Below the pieces are notes generated by a model that was not told the DNA's origin, made no database searches, and saw only the letters and a list, made by a program, of their open reading frames with translations. 45,121 bases of DNA. It comes from an uncultured Bacilli bacterium (GTDB lineage: Bacteria > Bacillota_I > Bacilli_A > RF39 > UBA660). The position numbers and the translations under genes were made by a program. This document shows positions 8,305-16,122 of this stretch, piece after piece (positions within the stretch are counted from its first letter, which is position 1; each line of letters opens with the position of its first letter). The stretch covers positions 1-45,121 of the forward strand of contig CAKOYE010000004.1 in assembly GCA_934130485.1 (NCBI GenBank). The letters are read 5' to 3'.

Positions 8305-8353
8305 AATTCTTTACATATAAACTTTATAACATATAGAAATTTAGCTTAAATTA

Positions 8354-8362
8354 TGCTAGAAT
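8354..8362 (+). promoter_or_regulatory. Extended -10 promoter of asnB
   Basis: TG-C-TAGAAT, about 32 bp before the start codon; no strong -35 is visible. Confidence 0.4.
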
Positions 8363-8393
8363 ATATTTATATTGAATCATGGAGGTATTTAAA

Positions 8394-10208
8394 ATGTGTG
8401 GTTTTGTTGGATTTGTAGATAAAGAAAAAAATAAGCAAAAAATTATCAAAGATATGGCTAATATGATTAAACATAGAGGACCTGATAGCGATGGATATTT
8501 TTGTGATGAAAATGTTGCTTTAGGTTTTCGTAGGCTTAGTATAATAGATTTAAATAATGGTTCTCAACCAATTTATAATGAAGATAATACTAAGGTAATT
8601 GTTTTTAATGGTGAAATATATAATTATGAAGAATTAAAAACTGAACTTTTAAAATGTGGACATGTTTTTAAAACAGAAACAGATACTGAAGTATTACTTC
8701 ATGGGTATGAAGAATATAGAGAAGAATTATTACCTAAATTACGTGGTATGTTTGCTTTTGTTATATATGATACAAATAGTAAAGAATTATTTGCGGCACG
8801 TGATTTCTATGGTATAAAACCATTTTATTACTATAAAAATGACGATGAATTGTTATTCTCATCAGAAATAAAAAGTTTTTTAGCCCATCCTAATTTTAAA
8901 AAAGAACTTAATTTAGAAATGCTTGAAAGTTATTTAACATTTCAATATAGTGTAGGTGAGGATACATTTTTTAAAAATGTTTATAAGTTACGTCCTGGGC
9001 ATTATTTAAAATATAAAGATGGATCATTAGAAATAAAAAAATATTATGAATTAAAATTTGAAGAAGATAATACTAAAACATTAGAAGAATGGGAAAAAGG
9101 CATTAGAGAACACTTAGATGATTCTATAAAAGCTCATAAAATTAGTGATGTTGAGGTTGGTTCATTTTTATCTAGTGGTGTAGATTCATCTTTAATCGCA
9201 ACATTAAGTAACGTTGATAAAACATTTACTGTTGGATTTGAAAATAAACAATATAGCGAAATTGATTACGCAAAAGATTTATCACAAAAAATAAATACTA
9301 AAAATATAAATAAAACAATAACTAAGGAAGAATATTTTGATAAAATTTCTGATATTATGTATTATATGGATGAACCCTTAGCAGATCCTTCTTGTATAGC
9401 GCTTTATTTTGTTGCGAATATTGCGTCACAAAATGTTAAGGTTGCACTATCAGGAGAAGGTGCTGATGAAATATTTGGTGGATATAATATTTATGCTGAG
9501 CCATATACATGGGCATGGTATTATAAAATTCCATATCCAATTAGAAAATTAATAGGAAGTTGTGCTAGTATTTTCAAACATAAAAGAGGAATTAATTTTT
9601 TAATTAGACGCGGTCAAAAATTAGAAGATAGATATGTAGGTAATGCTTTTATATTTAATAATAAAGAAGTAAAAAAAATATTATCTTATAAACCATATAA
9701 AAAAGGTTATCAAGAATTTACTAGAAAATACTATGATAAAGTTAAAGATAAAGATGATGTTACAAAAATGCAATATATTGACTTTAATTTTTGGTTAATA
9801 GGAGATATTTTATTGAAAGCTGATAAAATGAGTATGGCTAATTCACTAGAGGTTAGAGTTCCATACTTAGATAGAATTGTTATTGATTACGCTAGACATA
9901 TTCCAACAAAATATAAAGTAGATAAAAACACAACAAAAAAATGTTTTAGACGTGTTGCTAGTGAAGTATTGGAAGATAAGGTATCAAGTAAGAAAAAATT
10001 AGGTTTTCCAGTTCCAATTAGAAATTGGATAAAAGAAGATGATATTTATAATAAAATTAAATCAAGATTTTTAGAAGCCAGTGAATTTTTTAATACTAAA
10101 GAAATTGTTAAATTATTAGATGATCATAGAAATAATAAATATGATAATAGTAGAAAAATTTGGACTATTTATATATTTTTGATTTGGTATGATAGATATT
10201 TTGCCTAA
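8394..10208 (+). CDS. asnB: Asparagine synthetase (glutamine-hydrolysing)
   Basis: Makes Asn from Asp, Gln and ATP in the cytoplasm. The start is fixed by biology: class II amidotransferases need Cys directly after the initiator Met (MCGFVGF, Cys2 nucleophile). The ATG at 8394 supplies this and has an ATGGAGG ribosome site. The frame also opens at an ATG five codons earlier, but that ATG is part of the ribosome site. The N-terminal glutaminase domain (1-200) has RHRGPDSDG-type and FNGEIYNY motifs. The C-terminal synthetase has the PPi loop SSGVDSS (260-266) and SGEGADEIFGGY. The length of 604 residues is normal for AsnB. It is monocistronic with a terminator at 10207-10231. Confidence 0.95.
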   Translation: MCGFVGFVDKEKNKQKIIKDMANMIKHRGPDSDGYFCDENVALGFRRLSIIDLNNGSQPIYNEDNTKVIVFNGEIYNYEELKTELLKCGHVFKTETDTEVLLHGYEEYREELLPKLRGMFAFVIYDTNSKELFAARDFYGIKPFYYYKNDDELLFSSEIKSFLAHPNFKKELNLEMLESYLTFQYSVGEDTFFKNVYKLRPGHYLKYKDGSLEIKKYYELKFEEDNTKTLEEWEKGIREHLDDSIKAHKISDVEVGSFLSSGVDSSLIATLSNVDKTFTVGFENKQYSEIDYAKDLSQKINTKNINKTITKEEYFDKISDIMYYMDEPLADPSCIALYFVANIASQNVKVALSGEGADEIFGGYNIYAEPYTWAWYYKIPYPIRKLIGSCASIFKHKRGINFLIRRGQKLEDRYVGNAFIFNNKEVKKILSYKPYKKGYQEFTRKYYDKVKDKDDVTKMQYIDFNFWLIGDILLKADKMSMANSLEVRVPYLDRIVIDYARHIPTKYKVDKNTTKKCFRRVASEVLEDKVSSKKKLGFPVPIRNWIKEDDIYNKIKSRFLEASEFFNTKEIVKLLDDHRNNKYDNSRKIWTIYIFLIWYDRYFA

Positions 10209-10231
10209 AAGTTCATTAAATTGAACTTTTT
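10207..10231 (+). terminator. Terminator of asnB
   Basis: AAAAGTTCA (10207-10215), loop TTAAAT, TGAACTTTT (10222-10230), T-run. It overlaps the stop codon. Confidence 0.8.
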
Positions 10232-10245
10232 GTATATAGAAAACC

Positions 10246-10262
10246 CCCAGATATTCTCTGGG
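10246..10262 (+). repeat. IS200 left-end hairpin
   Basis: CCCAGA (10246-10251), five-base loop, TCTGGG (10257-10262). It lies near the left boundary, where TnpA would bind the folded strand. Confidence 0.65.
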
Positions 10263-10364
10263 TTAAATGAAGCTTAAGCGATAAGTCTTTAAAAGAATGT
10301 CCTACTTTGTTAAAATAATGTTGCGATTTGCCAATTGCAAAAAATAACAAAGGAGGTATGTCTA

Positions 10365-10821
10365 ATGCAAGACATGAATAGTTTATCACATTCAAAGTGG
10401 AATTGTAAATGTCTATAGTATTTGCGTCAAAATATAGAAGAAAAGTATCTTATGGAAAAAAAGAATAGAAATTGCAAAAATAATAGGAGAATTATGTAGA
10501 TGGAAAGATGTACATATAATATCAGGCGAAGCTTGTCTAGATCATATTCATTTGTTTGTAGAAGTTTCGTCAAAAATAAGTATATCATCGTTTATGGGAT
10601 ATTTAAAAGGTAAAAGTAGTGTAATGACATATGAAAAATGGGAAAATATGAAATATAAGTATAGAAATAGACAGTTTTGGTGTAGAGGATATTATGTTGA
10701 TACAGTAGGAAAAAATGAAATTGCAATAAAGAAATATATTGAAAATCAATTGAAAGATGACATGATGTCGGAACAATTGACATTAGATAAAATAGACCCG
10801 TTTACGGGTAGCAGGAAATAA
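10365..10821 (+). pseudogene. tnpA: IS200-type transposase TnpA, two frameshifts
   Basis: Y1 HUH transposase of IS200/IS605 elements, which cuts and joins single-stranded ends. An AGGAGG site (10351-10356) precedes ATG 10365 and MQDMNSLSHSKWNCK, the normal N-terminus. One base is then missing near 10410, because the next segment IVFASKYRRKVSYGK lies in another frame. A second base is lost in the A-run at about 10455-10462, after which RIEIAKIIGELCRWKDVHI, the HUH motif DHIHLFVEV and the catalytic-Tyr region WCRGYYVDTVG read open to the stop at 10821. The last 89 codons remain an open frame but would lack the N-terminal half. It is inactive as written unless frameshifted. Each lesion is a single-base loss, one in a homopolymer, so a sequencing error cannot be fully excluded. 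Confidence 0.85.
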
Positions 10822-10894
10822 TATGCAAATGGCAAGTCGTAATAGTGCTTTTAAGCAATGCAAGAACCATAACCTTTTAGGCGGTAGAGAAAAA

Positions 10895-10913
10895 CCACCA
10901 GTTTTACTGGTGG
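10895..10913. repeat. IS200 right-end hairpin, also a possible terminator for the minus-strand gene
   Basis: CCACCAGT (10895-10902), TTT, ACTGGTGG (10906-10913). On the minus strand the 8-bp stem is followed directly by TTTTT, and it begins 8 bp after the stop codon of the glycosyltransferase gene, giving it the form of an intrinsic terminator. Confidence 0.6.
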
Positions 10914-10920
10914 ATATTTA

Positions 10921-12015
10921 CTAAAAATTTTTTTCTATAGTTTCCTTTATTATTTTATTATTTTCTATTAATCTTTTATTATTAGGTGCTAGTTCAATTG
11001 CTTTATTTGAATATTTTAAGGCATCATATAAGTTATTCTGATAAAAATTACTAATTGATAATAAGTCAAAAATTGTATGATCCCAACAAAATTTTTCATT
11101 AATATAATTTTTTTCATGATTTACAATTTTTAATGCTTCTTTACAATATTTTGTAACATCATTCCAATTTTCCCTTTTATATTCAAGTATTGCTCTTTCT
11201 ACATAAGGTTCTCTTAGATAAGGAGTTTCAATTATTGCCTTATCAAGCCACATTCTTGCTTCTTCATATCTGTTTAATTCTTGATATGATCGAGCAATAA
11301 ATCTCATTGATGCTGATCTTTCATCCTTCCAAGTTGCTGTTTTTAAATTTAGGTGTTTTATTAACGTATCAATACATTCATTAAACATCCCATAATACAT
11401 ATATTCACGACCGAGATAATGCATATTTCTATCATCATAAGGATCCTCTTTAACTGATAATTCTAATAGTGGTAAATAGCTACCTCTAGATTTTTTTAAA
11501 TCTGGGTAATGATTTAATGTTATTTCATCAGTGGTAATAAAATTTTCATGATTTTTTCCTACATAAGTTAATACTTCATGAACAGGATGTGTCCATTTAT
11601 AATCGTTTCTTTTATGAATTTTTTCAGTATAAAAGTTAACAGCTGGATTGTTATACTCATCAAAACTCCAGTTATAATTATATCTTAACCTTGTTACTTT
11701 ATCTGACCAAAGTTGTTCTAGCTTATCTCTCCAACCACTTTCTAAAATTTCATCCAAATCAGTACAAACACATATATCTGCATCATCTGGTACCATTTCT
11801 AGTGATTCGTTTCTAGCTGTGTCAAATCTCCAAGGTTCAATTTTTTTAGCTTTAACAAAAACTCCCATATCTTTTAATTTCTGTACTGAATTATCAGTGG
11901 AACCTGTATCCAAAACATATATATTATCAGCCTCACTCATTGACTTAACCCATCTTTCAATAAATTTTTCTTCGTTTTTGCATATCGCATATACACAAAC
12001 TTTATATTTTTTCAT
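10921..12015 (-). CDS. Family 2 glycosyltransferase with C-terminal TPR region
   Basis: Predicted cytoplasmic GT-A glycosyltransferase, 364 residues. The N-terminal domain (1-200) opens YKVCVYAICKNEEKFIERWV and contains DTGSTD (36-41) and the nucleotide-sugar/metal motif D86-L-D88. The C-terminal 200-360 region is helical, with tetratricopeptide-like repeats (RFIARSYQELNRYEEARMWLDKA, YDALKYSNKAIELAPNNKRL). The start codon overlaps the stop of the collagen-like gene by one base (TAATG), so the two are translationally coupled. The obvious inference is that this enzyme sugar-coats the collagen-like protein, as exosporium collagen BclA is glycosylated in Bacillus. Donor and linkage are unknown. 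Confidence 0.85.
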   Translation of the reverse strand: MKKYKVCVYAICKNEEKFIERWVKSMSEADNIYVLDTGSTDNSVQKLKDMGVFVKAKKIEPWRFDTARNESLEMVPDDADICVCTDLDEILESGWRDKLEQLWSDKVTRLRYNYNWSFDEYNNPAVNFYTEKIHKRNDYKWTHPVHEVLTYVGKNHENFITTDEITLNHYPDLKKSRGSYLPLLELSVKEDPYDDRNMHYLGREYMYYGMFNECIDTLIKHLNLKTATWKDERSASMRFIARSYQELNRYEEARMWLDKAIIETPYLREPYVERAILEYKRENWNDVTKYCKEALKIVNHEKNYINEKFCWDHTIFDLLSISNFYQNNLYDALKYSNKAIELAPNNKRLIENNKIIKETIEKNF

Positions 12016-12992
12016 TAAGCACCCTGTCTTCCTAAATATTCAATAATTATTGTAATTAGAGGATTACTAAAATATGATTTTGATGCAATATTCTTTATAT
12101 CTGGTGTTAATAAATATATTGGGTATTTTCCTAAATTGGCAAGTTCATAAGTTGCCTCTTTATCTATAACTGCAATTATACCTTGACCAATTAATTCAAC
12201 TGGTTCAGCATTATATACCCATTGTCCAACGCCTATGTAAGCATTATCCGTATTAGTTTGTCTAAATCCAATTGATACAATATCTTTTGTAGGATCAAAC
12301 TCGATATCATTTACAGCAGGATATGACGAAACTGTAAACATTATTTTATAATATCCAGTTTCATTGAATTTTATTGTCCTATCATTAGGATTTAATGTAA
12401 TTAAATTGCTTACATCCAACTCCATTCTGTCAATAGGTAGTCTTTCATTTGACTCAACCTTGATACCATCTATATCTGTTCCGTCATTAAATGTTACTAT
12501 ATAAGAAGATCTAATGTATGTAATCCCACTTGGTCCGGTTGGACCAACATCGCCTTTAGGACCGGTAGGCCCAATAGGACCAATAGGTCCCCTAACTGTA
12601 CCTACATTCTGCCATTTCTTATTATTATCAGACCAAATATATAAATCATTTGAAACAAGGTACGAATCTCCAATATTTCCAACAGGGTGTTCTTTTATAA
12701 GATCGTTATAACTATCGTATGATCCTAAAATTGATATACCAGTACCTGTTGGTCCAATAGGACCTTGTGGAATAATAAAGTCTAATATGTGATTACCACC
12801 GATTCCATTATCAATAACTTTTGCTTCAGTGCCTGCTTCGCCAGTTATTGTATTCCTAATAGTTAGTGTGTCTGATTCTCCACGTGGTCCAGTAGGCCCT
12901 ATAAGACAACAATTAGGTTTACAAAATTCATCATTTTTAATTTTTTCTAAAGCTTTTTTATATATTTTGTTATCTCTTTGACAAATGTCCAT
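12015..12992 (-). CDS. Collagen-like exosporium-type surface protein
   Basis: A 325-residue protein with three short Gly-X-Y blocks: GPTGPRG (32-38), GPIGPTGTG (77-85) and seven triplets at 135-155 dominated by GPI and GPT. The N-terminus (1-30) is charged and Cys-rich (C4, C24, C28, C29) with no signal peptide. Between blocks one and two is the 'TGEAGTEAKVIDNGIGGNHILDF' type spacer typical of clostridial collagen-like exosporium proteins. The C-terminal 160-325 region is beta-rich and ends in EYLGRQGA, resembling the TNF/C1q-like trimer heads of BclA proteins. Lack of a signal peptide fits assembly from the mother cell onto the spore. A GAGGTG ribosome site is present, and a mother-cell-sigma-like -10 lies at 13012-13020. 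It is coupled to the downstream glycosyltransferase. Confidence 0.85.
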   Translation of the reverse strand: MDICQRDNKIYKKALEKIKNDEFCKPNCCLIGPTGPRGESDTLTIRNTITGEAGTEAKVIDNGIGGNHILDFIIPQGPIGPTGTGISILGSYDSYNDLIKEHPVGNIGDSYLVSNDLYIWSDNNKKWQNVGTVRGPIGPIGPTGPKGDVGPTGPSGITYIRSSYIVTFNDGTDIDGIKVESNERLPIDRMELDVSNLITLNPNDRTIKFNETGYYKIMFTVSSYPAVNDIEFDPTKDIVSIGFRQTNTDNAYIGVGQWVYNAEPVELIGQGIIAVIDKEATYELANLGKYPIYLLTPDIKNIASKSYFSNPLITIIIEYLGRQGA

Positions 12993-13011
12993 TTAATTCA
13001 CCTCTTCCATA

Positions 13012-13020
13012 TATTTTATG
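13012..13020 (-). promoter_or_regulatory. Mother-cell sigma (E/K)-like -10 element
   Basis: Minus strand CATAAAATA, 20 bp before the collagen-like gene. It fits the sigma-K -10 pattern CATANNNTA exactly and the sigma-E pattern CATACANT at all but one base. No convincing -35 for either factor is visible. Confidence 0.4.
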
Positions 13021-13104
13021 AATAATAAAAAAATAAAACAACGCTATAAATACTAGAAAATATTATGTAATTAGAATAATCTAAACGTAATAATTATAAT
13101 TATG

Positions 13105-13113
13105 TGTTATAAT
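13105..13113 (+). promoter_or_regulatory. Extended -10 promoter of thyA
   Basis: TG-T-TATAAT located 18 bp before the start codon; the -35 is unclear. Confidence 0.45.
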
Positions 13114-13130
13114 TAATTGAGGAGGAATTT

Positions 13131-13985
13131 ATGACAAAAGGTGATATATATACTAAAGAAACATTTAAAAGAATTTTAGAAGAAGGAAGTTTGGATATAA
13201 ATCCAAGACCAAAATATAAGGATGGTACCAAAGCTCATACATTGAGTATTAATCATGTATTTCATACATATGATTTAACCAAAGGAGAAATTCCTTTAAT
13301 AACATTAAGACCAATTGCTATTAAAAGCGCAATTGGAGAAATGCTATGGATTTATCAAGATCAATCTAATGATTTAGATATTTTAAAAAATAAATATGGT
13401 GTTACATGGTGGGATGAGTGGGATATTGGAAATAGAACTATAGGTTCTGTTTATGGTGAAACTGTAAGAAAATATGATTTAGTTAATAAAGTATTGTTTG
13501 AAGGTATAAAAAATGATCCTGATGGTAGAAGACATATTTTAAACCTTTGGCAATATGACCAATTTGAAGAAAAACATGGCCTAAAGCCATGTGCTTATGA
13601 AACTCATTGGAATGTTAGACATGGAAAAGATGGTATTGACTATTTGGATATGAAATTAATTCAAAGAAGCAGTGATTTTGCAACAGCAGGATGTATTAAT
13701 CAAATGCAGTACTTAGTATTTATGCTAATGATCTCAAGACATTTGGGTTATACTCCTGGCAGATTCACTTGGGATTGTACTAATGTTCAAATATATGATA
13801 GACATATTGAACAGGTTAAAGAAATGTTAAAAAGAGAGCCTATAGATTGTAATCCGCAAATTAAATTAAATCCCGACAAAAATAATTTTTATGATTTTAC
13901 AGTTGATGATGTAGAAATAGTTAATTATCCTAAAGAATTAATAAAGAAAAAGAATCCTCAATTAAAGTTTGAAATCGGAATTTAA
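13131..13985 (+). CDS. thyA: Thymidylate synthase (ThyA type), divergent
   Basis: Makes dTMP from dUMP with methylene-tetrahydrofolate. A GGAGGA site precedes the ATG. Key positions: phosphate-binding arginines in DGRRHILNLW (131-140), catalytic C154 in LKPCAYETHW, Q178-R179-S180-S181-D182, the Asn in the GCINQMQY stretch (near 190) and NVQIYDRH (near 225). The active-site neighbourhood differs from classical enzymes: PCAYETHW and DFATAGCINQMQY replace the usual PCHxxxQFYV and DxxLGxPFNIxxY, so it belongs to an atypical ThyA branch. The length of 284 residues is slightly above the common 264. No dihydrofolate reductase gene is adjacent. The ABC operon starts 20 bp downstream with its own ribosome site, so read-through is likely. 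Confidence 0.9.
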   Translation: MTKGDIYTKETFKRILEEGSLDINPRPKYKDGTKAHTLSINHVFHTYDLTKGEIPLITLRPIAIKSAIGEMLWIYQDQSNDLDILKNKYGVTWWDEWDIGNRTIGSVYGETVRKYDLVNKVLFEGIKNDPDGRRHILNLWQYDQFEEKHGLKPCAYETHWNVRHGKDGIDYLDMKLIQRSSDFATAGCINQMQYLVFMLMISRHLGYTPGRFTWDCTNVQIYDRHIEQVKEMLKREPIDCNPQIKLNPDKNNFYDFTVDDVEIVNYPKELIKKKNPQLKFEIGI

Positions 13986-14005
13986 TTGTAATTAGGGAGA
14001 AATTT

Positions 14006-14944
14006 ATGAAAAATATAATAGAAGTAAAGAATTTGACAAAAAAATATAAAAATCTAGTTGCGGTAGACAATCTATCATTTGAAGTAAAAGAAGGGGAAAT
14101 TTTAGGACTTCTAGGACCAAATGGAAGTGGGAAATCAACTACTATAAATTGTTTATTATCGCTTTTAAACTATCAACATGGTAATATTAAAATATTCGGC
14201 AAAAGTGTAAAATCAAATTCGTACGATATAAAAAGAAACATTGGTGTAATTTTTCAAGATGTTGCAGTATTTTCTGAATTGACAGTATATGAAAATATAG
14301 ATTATTTTTGTGGTTTATATATTACTGATAAGGAATTAAGAAAAGAATATGTAATGGACGCTATTAATTTTGTAGGTTTATTAGATTTTAAAAAATTTTA
14401 TCCACGTCAACTATCTGGAGGTCTTTTAAGAAGACTTAATATAGCGTGTGGCATTGCTCACAAACCAAAATTAATTTTTTTTGATGAACCTACTGTTGCA
14501 GTTGATCCTCAGAGTAGAAACAATATCTTAGATGGTATAAAAAAATTAAGAGATGATGGTGCGACTATAATTTATACGACTCATTATATGGAAGAAGTAG
14601 AAATACTTTGTGACAGAATTATCATTTTAGATAAGGGAAAAATTTTGGCACAAGGAACTAGTGATGAATTAAAGGAATTATCAAATATTGAAGAAAAAAT
14701 AACAGTAGAAACGCAAAATATAAGTGATAACTTAGTGGAAGAAATAAAAAATTTTAAAACAGTTGAAAGTGTTAATCTAAATAAAAATTTATTAATTATT
14801 ACTTATAAAAAAGGAAAAAATAATTTAGAAGAACTAATAGAATTTTTAAAAGATCATAAAGTAAAATATAATAGTATTTTTAAAGAAAGACCAACCTTAA
14901 ATGATGTATTTTTATATCTTACAGGTAAGGAACTTAGAGATTAG
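14006..14944 (+). CDS. ABC-2 type exporter ATP-binding subunit
   Basis: A 312-residue ATPase of the DrrA/CcmA class. Visible are Walker A GPNGSGKST (37-45), the signature LSGGLLRRLNIA (near 137), Walker B KLIFFDEPTVAVDP and the H-loop TTHYME. An extra C-terminal domain of about 90 residues, typical of DrrA-like subunits, follows after ILAQGTSDEL. It is cytoplasmic and should energise the two membrane proteins encoded downstream. Its stop overlaps the next start by one base (TAGTG). The substrate is unknown; such systems usually export drugs, peptides or lipids. Confidence 0.93.
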   Translation: MKNIIEVKNLTKKYKNLVAVDNLSFEVKEGEILGLLGPNGSGKSTTINCLLSLLNYQHGNIKIFGKSVKSNSYDIKRNIGVIFQDVAVFSELTVYENIDYFCGLYITDKELRKEYVMDAINFVGLLDFKKFYPRQLSGGLLRRLNIACGIAHKPKLIFFDEPTVAVDPQSRNNILDGIKKLRDDGATIIYTTHYMEEVEILCDRIIILDKGKILAQGTSDELKELSNIEEKITVETQNISDNLVEEIKNFKTVESVNLNKNLLIITYKKGKNNLEELIEFLKDHKVKYNSIFKERPTLNDVFLYLTGKELRD

Positions 14945-16122
14945 TGTTTTTTCACAATTTTAAATATTCTTTAAAAGTACTACTTAGAAATAAATCTCTT
15001 TTATTTTGGACCTTCATTTTTCCAATAATATTAGGAACATTTTTTAGTATGGCATTTAGTGATATAGAAAAAAATGAAAAATTAAATCCTATTGATATTG
15101 CCATAGTAGAAAATGAAAATTTTTCTCATAATATCTTTTTCAAAGAAGCATTCTCAAATTTAGAAAATGGAGAAAATGAAGATAAGTTATTTAATATAAC
15201 ATATACAAATATTGATAATTCAAAAAAAATGCTAGATAATAAAGAAATAACAGGTTATTTGGTTTTTACTGATGATAATATAAATATAACAGTAAATAAT
15301 AATGGAATAAATGAAACAATACTTAAATTTGTTGTTGATGAAATTAGTTCTAAAAAGACAATTGTTGAAAATTTGATTGAATCACAAATAAATAATAATG
15401 ATAATCAAAATTCTAATATGAATTATGATAGTATTTATTTAGGCGTTAATAATTTAATAATGCAAAGTGATGCTAAAATAAATAATATTTCTAATAAAAA
15501 TTTAAGTTATACGATGATAGAATATTATACTTTGATTGCAATGTCTATTTTATATGGTGGAATAATTTCTATGTTTATTACAAATTATAAATTAGCAAAT
15601 ATGAATAGTGTAGGTAAACGTACTACTATATCGCCACTTAATAGAGGAAAAAATATTATTGGAAGTTTGTTCGCTAGTTATATTGTAGAATTATTTGGTC
15701 TTACGTTCCTTTACTTATATACTATTTTTGTATTAAAAGTAGATTATGGTGATAGATTAAATTTGGTAGTATTATTATCAATTGTTGGTGCTTTTTCTGG
15801 ACTTACACTTGGAGTATTTTGTGCTTGTGCATTTAAAAAAAATGAAAATTTTAAAACAGGAATTTTAATAGCTTTTACAATGTTTTGTTGCTTTTTTTCA
15901 GGTATGATGGGAATTACTATGAAATATGTAATTGATAAAAATGTTCCTATTTTAAATAAATTAAATCCTGCAAGTATGATAACTGATGGATTTTATTCAT
16001 TATATTATTATGAAACATTAGATAGGTTTTACTTTAATTTAATGAGTTTACTTATATTCTCTTTGATACTGGTTATTTTATCTTATAAAGCATTAGAAAG
16101 GCAAAGTTATGATAGTATTTAA
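14944..16122 (+). CDS. ABC-2 type permease, first of two
   Basis: A 392-residue membrane subunit with a GTG start overlapping the previous stop. The ABC-2 layout is clear: an N-terminal helix (about 17-37, LLFWTFIFPIILGTFFSMAF), a long extracytoplasmic domain (about 40-190), then five or six helices clustered from 195 to 385. It should form a heterodimer with the next gene product. The 3' end overlaps the following gene by 14 bp, so the three genes are tightly coupled. Confidence 0.85.
   Translation: MFFHNFKYSLKVLLRNKSLLFWTFIFPIILGTFFSMAFSDIEKNEKLNPIDIAIVENENFSHNIFFKEAFSNLENGENEDKLFNITYTNIDNSKKMLDNKEITGYLVFTDDNINITVNNNGINETILKFVVDEISSKKTIVENLIESQINNNDNQNSNMNYDSIYLGVNNLIMQSDAKINNISNKNLSYTMIEYYTLIAMSILYGGIISMFITNYKLANMNSVGKRTTISPLNRGKNIIGSLFASYIVELFGLTFLYLYTIFVLKVDYGDRLNLVVLLSIVGAFSGLTLGVFCACAFKKNENFKTGILIAFTMFCCFFSGMMGITMKYVIDKNVPILNKLNPASMITDGFYSLYYYETLDRFYFNLMSLLIFSLILVILSYKALERQSYDSI

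Larger units (their letters stand above)
10240..10917 (+). mobile_element. Degenerate IS200/IS605-family insertion sequence
   Basis: About 0.68 kb, the usual IS200 length. It has no terminal inverted repeats but a hairpin near each end: CCCAGA-loop-TCTGGG at 10246-10262 (left) and CCACCAGT-TTT-ACTGGTGG at 10895-10913 (right), as in Y1-transposase (TnpA) elements that move as single strands. The transposase inside is broken by two frameshifts. A 20-bp segment upstream of tnpA (10321-10340) and one just after it (10823-10842) are imperfect inverted copies (16 of 20 match). The exact ends are estimates. It lies between asnB and the glycosyltransferase gene without interrupting either. Confidence 0.85.

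Noticed and set aside
10592..10783. Reverse-strand frame in the IS200 remnant
   Set aside because: Shadow of the transposase C-terminal half. An antisense RNA is possible in IS200 elements, but I see no promoter to support one.
11819..12046. Plus-strand frame opposite the glycosyltransferase
   Set aside because: Shadow; no ribosome site and no recognisable protein.
12514..12711. Plus-strand Pro/Gly-rich frame opposite the collagen repeats
   Set aside because: Gly-Pro codon repeats read as Gly/Pro on both strands, which creates the illusion of a second collagen gene.
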